From DASPFV01 sp035620975 (GTDB lineage Bacteria; Acidobacteriota; Vicinamibacteria; Vicinamibacterales; 2-12-FULL-66-21): a stretch of DNA of 7,809 bases. The stretch covers positions 1 to 7,809 of the forward strand of contig DASPFV010000122.1 of NCBI GenBank assembly GCA_035620975.1. The letters run 5' to 3'. Under the pieces are notes generated by a model. That model did not search any database. It worked only from the letters and a program-made list of their open reading frames with translations, and was not told the origin of the DNA. The translations under genes and the position numbers were made by a program. This document shows positions 6,501 through 7,809 of the stretch, piece by piece. Position 1 is the stretch's first letter; each line of letters opens with the position of its first letter.

Positions 6501-7778
6501 GTGCTCGTGAGCCAGATGCTCCGGCGCATCCGCGTGACCCGGGGTTCGGCCCCGGCGACCTGGCCCCCCGTGTGGGTCCTGATCGTCGCCAGCTCCTTCT
6601 GCGCCTACTTCGTCCTGCTCCTTTACTGCGAAATCGTGCGTCCCGAGAACGCCGGGTTCTCGTGTGCGCCGGGCACCCTCATGGTCTCGACCGTGCTGCC
6701 AGGCTCGCCCGCGGATCGAGCCGGGGTTCGACGCGGCGATCGGCTGGTGGCGCTGAACGGCCTCGGGATGGAGAGTGCGGACAGCTGGGCGGCGGTGGGC
6801 GCCAACTTCCAGATGGGCGTGCCCATGCCAATCGTCGTCGAGCGGGACGGCCGCGCCATAGTGCTCCAGCTCCGGCTCGAGCGCATGCCGCCCGCCTACT
6901 GGCGGACGCAGCCGGGTGCGTTCCTCCTGATCGTCCGCAGCGCGCTGTTCCTGACTCTCCTGGCGGGCCTGCTCATCGCGTGGCGGCGGCCGCGCGACCC
7001 CATTGCGCTCACGGCGGCGTGGCTGCTGCTCACGTGCGCCGTGTTCGCGATAGCCATGCCGCTGCGGATCGTCACTGTCTGGCGCGAGCTGCCCGTGCCG
7101 GTGTCTCTGCTGCTCTGGATCCCTTACGCGAGCAGCCTGAACTTCGCGGCGGTGCTCCTGACGTTCGTGGCCGGCTTCCCGCGTCGCCTGCCGTATGCCG
7201 CGCGCGTCCAGACCGCGACCTGGATTGTGGCGGCCGTCGTGTCCGCCCGGCCACTTGCCAATTTTGCGGCACTGATCAGGGGGGCTGACGTGCTCCGTCC
7301 CGTCGGTCCTGCGACGACGCCGCTGCTCGCGGCCTCCGTCGTCTGGCTGGCCGCCGTCGTCGTGATCATAATCGTCAACTACGGCCACATCACGGATCTG
7401 AACGAGCGACGGCGCCTCCGCGCGGTCCTTGCGGGCATCGGGACGGCGGCCCTGCCCCGGTTTCTCGCTCATCGCGTCGTTCTGGATCGAGCGCAAGCCC
7501 AACCTCGCGGCGTCGATCTTCGAGTCGCAGGCCCTGCTGCTCGCGGCCGCTGGCCCTCCTGGCCACCCCCCTGTCGATCACCTACGCCGTCCTCCGGCAC
7601 CGCCTTTTCGACATCAGCGTCATCGCCCGGCAGTGGCTGCAGTACGCGCTGGCGCTGGGCGGTCCTGTCGGTGGCGCCGGTGCTGATGGCCACGATCGTC
7701 GTCGAGCTGCTGGCGCACGGGCACGAGACCAGGCAGGATGCTGAAAGACGCCGGCCTGGTGTAACCTCCCTCGGCTGA
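6501..7778 (+). CDS. PDZ-domain multipass membrane sensor protein, N-terminal part, frame-disrupted at its end
   Basis: Residues about 24-43 form a membrane span, followed by a PDZ domain (about 58-128) with the peptide-binding region PGSPADRAGVRRGDRLVALNG (within 67-87), presumably in the periplasm. Further spans lie at about 139-160, 168-188, 201-225, 237-257 and 273-294, ending in the charged segment DLNERRRLR. From memory, acidobacterial proteins with this PDZ-plus-membrane head continue into a GAF and histidine kinase or phosphatase output module of several hundred residues; none of that is visible here. The reading frame is reliable to about 7454. Beyond that, family-like sequence continues in other frames, so the stop at 7776-7778 is probably not the true end and the gene likely runs off the window. 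The start is uncertain: GTG 6501, GTG 6507 or ATG 6516, none with a clear ribosome site. Confidence 0.72.
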   Translation: MLVSQMLRRIRVTRGSAPATWPPVWVLIVASSFCAYFVLLLYCEIVRPENAGFSCAPGTLMVSTVLPGSPADRAGVRRGDRLVALNGLGMESADSWAAVGANFQMGVPMPIVVERDGRAIVLQLRLERMPPAYWRTQPGAFLLIVRSALFLTLLAGLLIAWRRPRDPIALTAAWLLLTCAVFAIAMPLRIVTVWRELPVPVSLLLWIPYASSLNFAAVLLTFVAGFPRRLPYAARVQTATWIVAAVVSARPLANFAALIRGADVLRPVGPATTPLLAASVVWLAAVVVIIIVNYGHITDLNERRRLRAVLAGIGTAALPRFLAHRVVLDRAQAQPRGVDLRVAGPAARGRWPSWPPPCRSPTPSSGTAFSTSASSPGSGCSTRWRWAVLSVAPVLMATIVVELLAHGHETRQDAERRRPGVTSLG

Positions 7779-7809
7779 TGTCTTCTGATGTGACACACCG
7801 CCTCGCCCA
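7455..7809 (+). other. Continuation of the PDZ membrane protein split across successive frames
   Basis: Coding-like sequence passes from the gene's frame into the next (GFSLIASFWIERKPN and SIFESQALLL, 7459-7544), then the next (PLSITYAVLRHRLFDISVIA, about 7568-7627, and QWLQYALA), then back to the original (VLSVAPVLMATIVVELLAHG, 7662-7721), then MLKDAGLV (7738-7761) and finally an open frame from 7766 to the end. Each step is a +1 change. Each is repaired by dropping one base from a short run: CCCC 7455-7458, GG 7545-7546, GGG 7657-7659, GG 7736-7737 and AA 7763-7764. YAVLRHRLFDI with a following QYALA is, from memory, a hallmark of this sensor family at the last membrane span. The last two steps are less certain than the first three. 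Confidence 0.65.

Noticed and set aside
6450..7502. A 350-codon minus-strand frame opposite the PDZ membrane gene
   Set aside because: The translation is rich in R, E, D, G, Q and H with no hydrophobic core or motif, while the plus strand encodes a PDZ domain and membrane spans. It is a shadow frame.
1..7809. CRISPR array, tRNA, rRNA, insertion sequence, integrase or transposase
   Set aside because: I looked on both strands and saw no regularly spaced repeats with spacers, no tRNA-like cloverleaf and no transposase or integrase coding sequence. The repeats present are short and intergenic.
7779..7809. The last 31 bases as untranslated sequence after a true stop
   Set aside because: The stop at 7776-7778 is in a frame that is probably wrong by then. 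The frame starting at 7766 stays open to the edge, so these bases are more likely coding.

Overview
The window is GC-rich, uses G/C at third codon positions throughout, and carries gene families that I associate with soil Acidobacteriota (Vicinamibacteria-like) and, more loosely, Planctomycetota. The source is probably an assembled environmental genome. This is inference from gene content and composition; no rRNA or other taxonomic marker is present.

Layout, left to right. (1) A 32-base hairpin at the left edge (2-33). (2) A plus-strand two-Rossmann FAD/NAD(P) oxidoreductase of the YUCCA/FMO-like type (76-1332). (3) A 62-base convergent gap with a strong GC hairpin, probably a shared terminator. 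(4) A very large minus-strand exported protein (1395-5270) made of four parts: a DUF6807/PmoA-like domain, a PVC-type membrane-bound dehydrogenase propeller, HEAT-like repeats and a C-terminal heme c domain. (5) A short divergent intergenic region with a degenerate TCCGTG repeat of 10-base period. (6) A plus-strand exported protein of a conserved family of unknown function (5355-6389). (7) A 111-base gap with several small inverted and direct repeats. (8) A plus-strand multipass membrane protein with a periplasmic PDZ domain (from 6501), which looks like the sensor half of a signalling protein whose C-terminal part lies past the right edge.

The genes do not form an obvious single pathway. The big heme protein is the centre of the window. 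It probably acts in the periplasm on carbohydrate- or polyol-like substrates and passes electrons to its own cytochrome domain. Its divergent neighbour is also exported and shares the regulatory gap.

I did not find a new multi-gene system. The best observations are the four-part architecture of the heme protein and a run of five same-direction frame changes in the last 360 bases. Each of the five is repaired by removing one base from a short homopolymer. That points to sequence error near a contig end, or much less likely gene decay, and shows that the apparent stop at 7778 should not be trusted.
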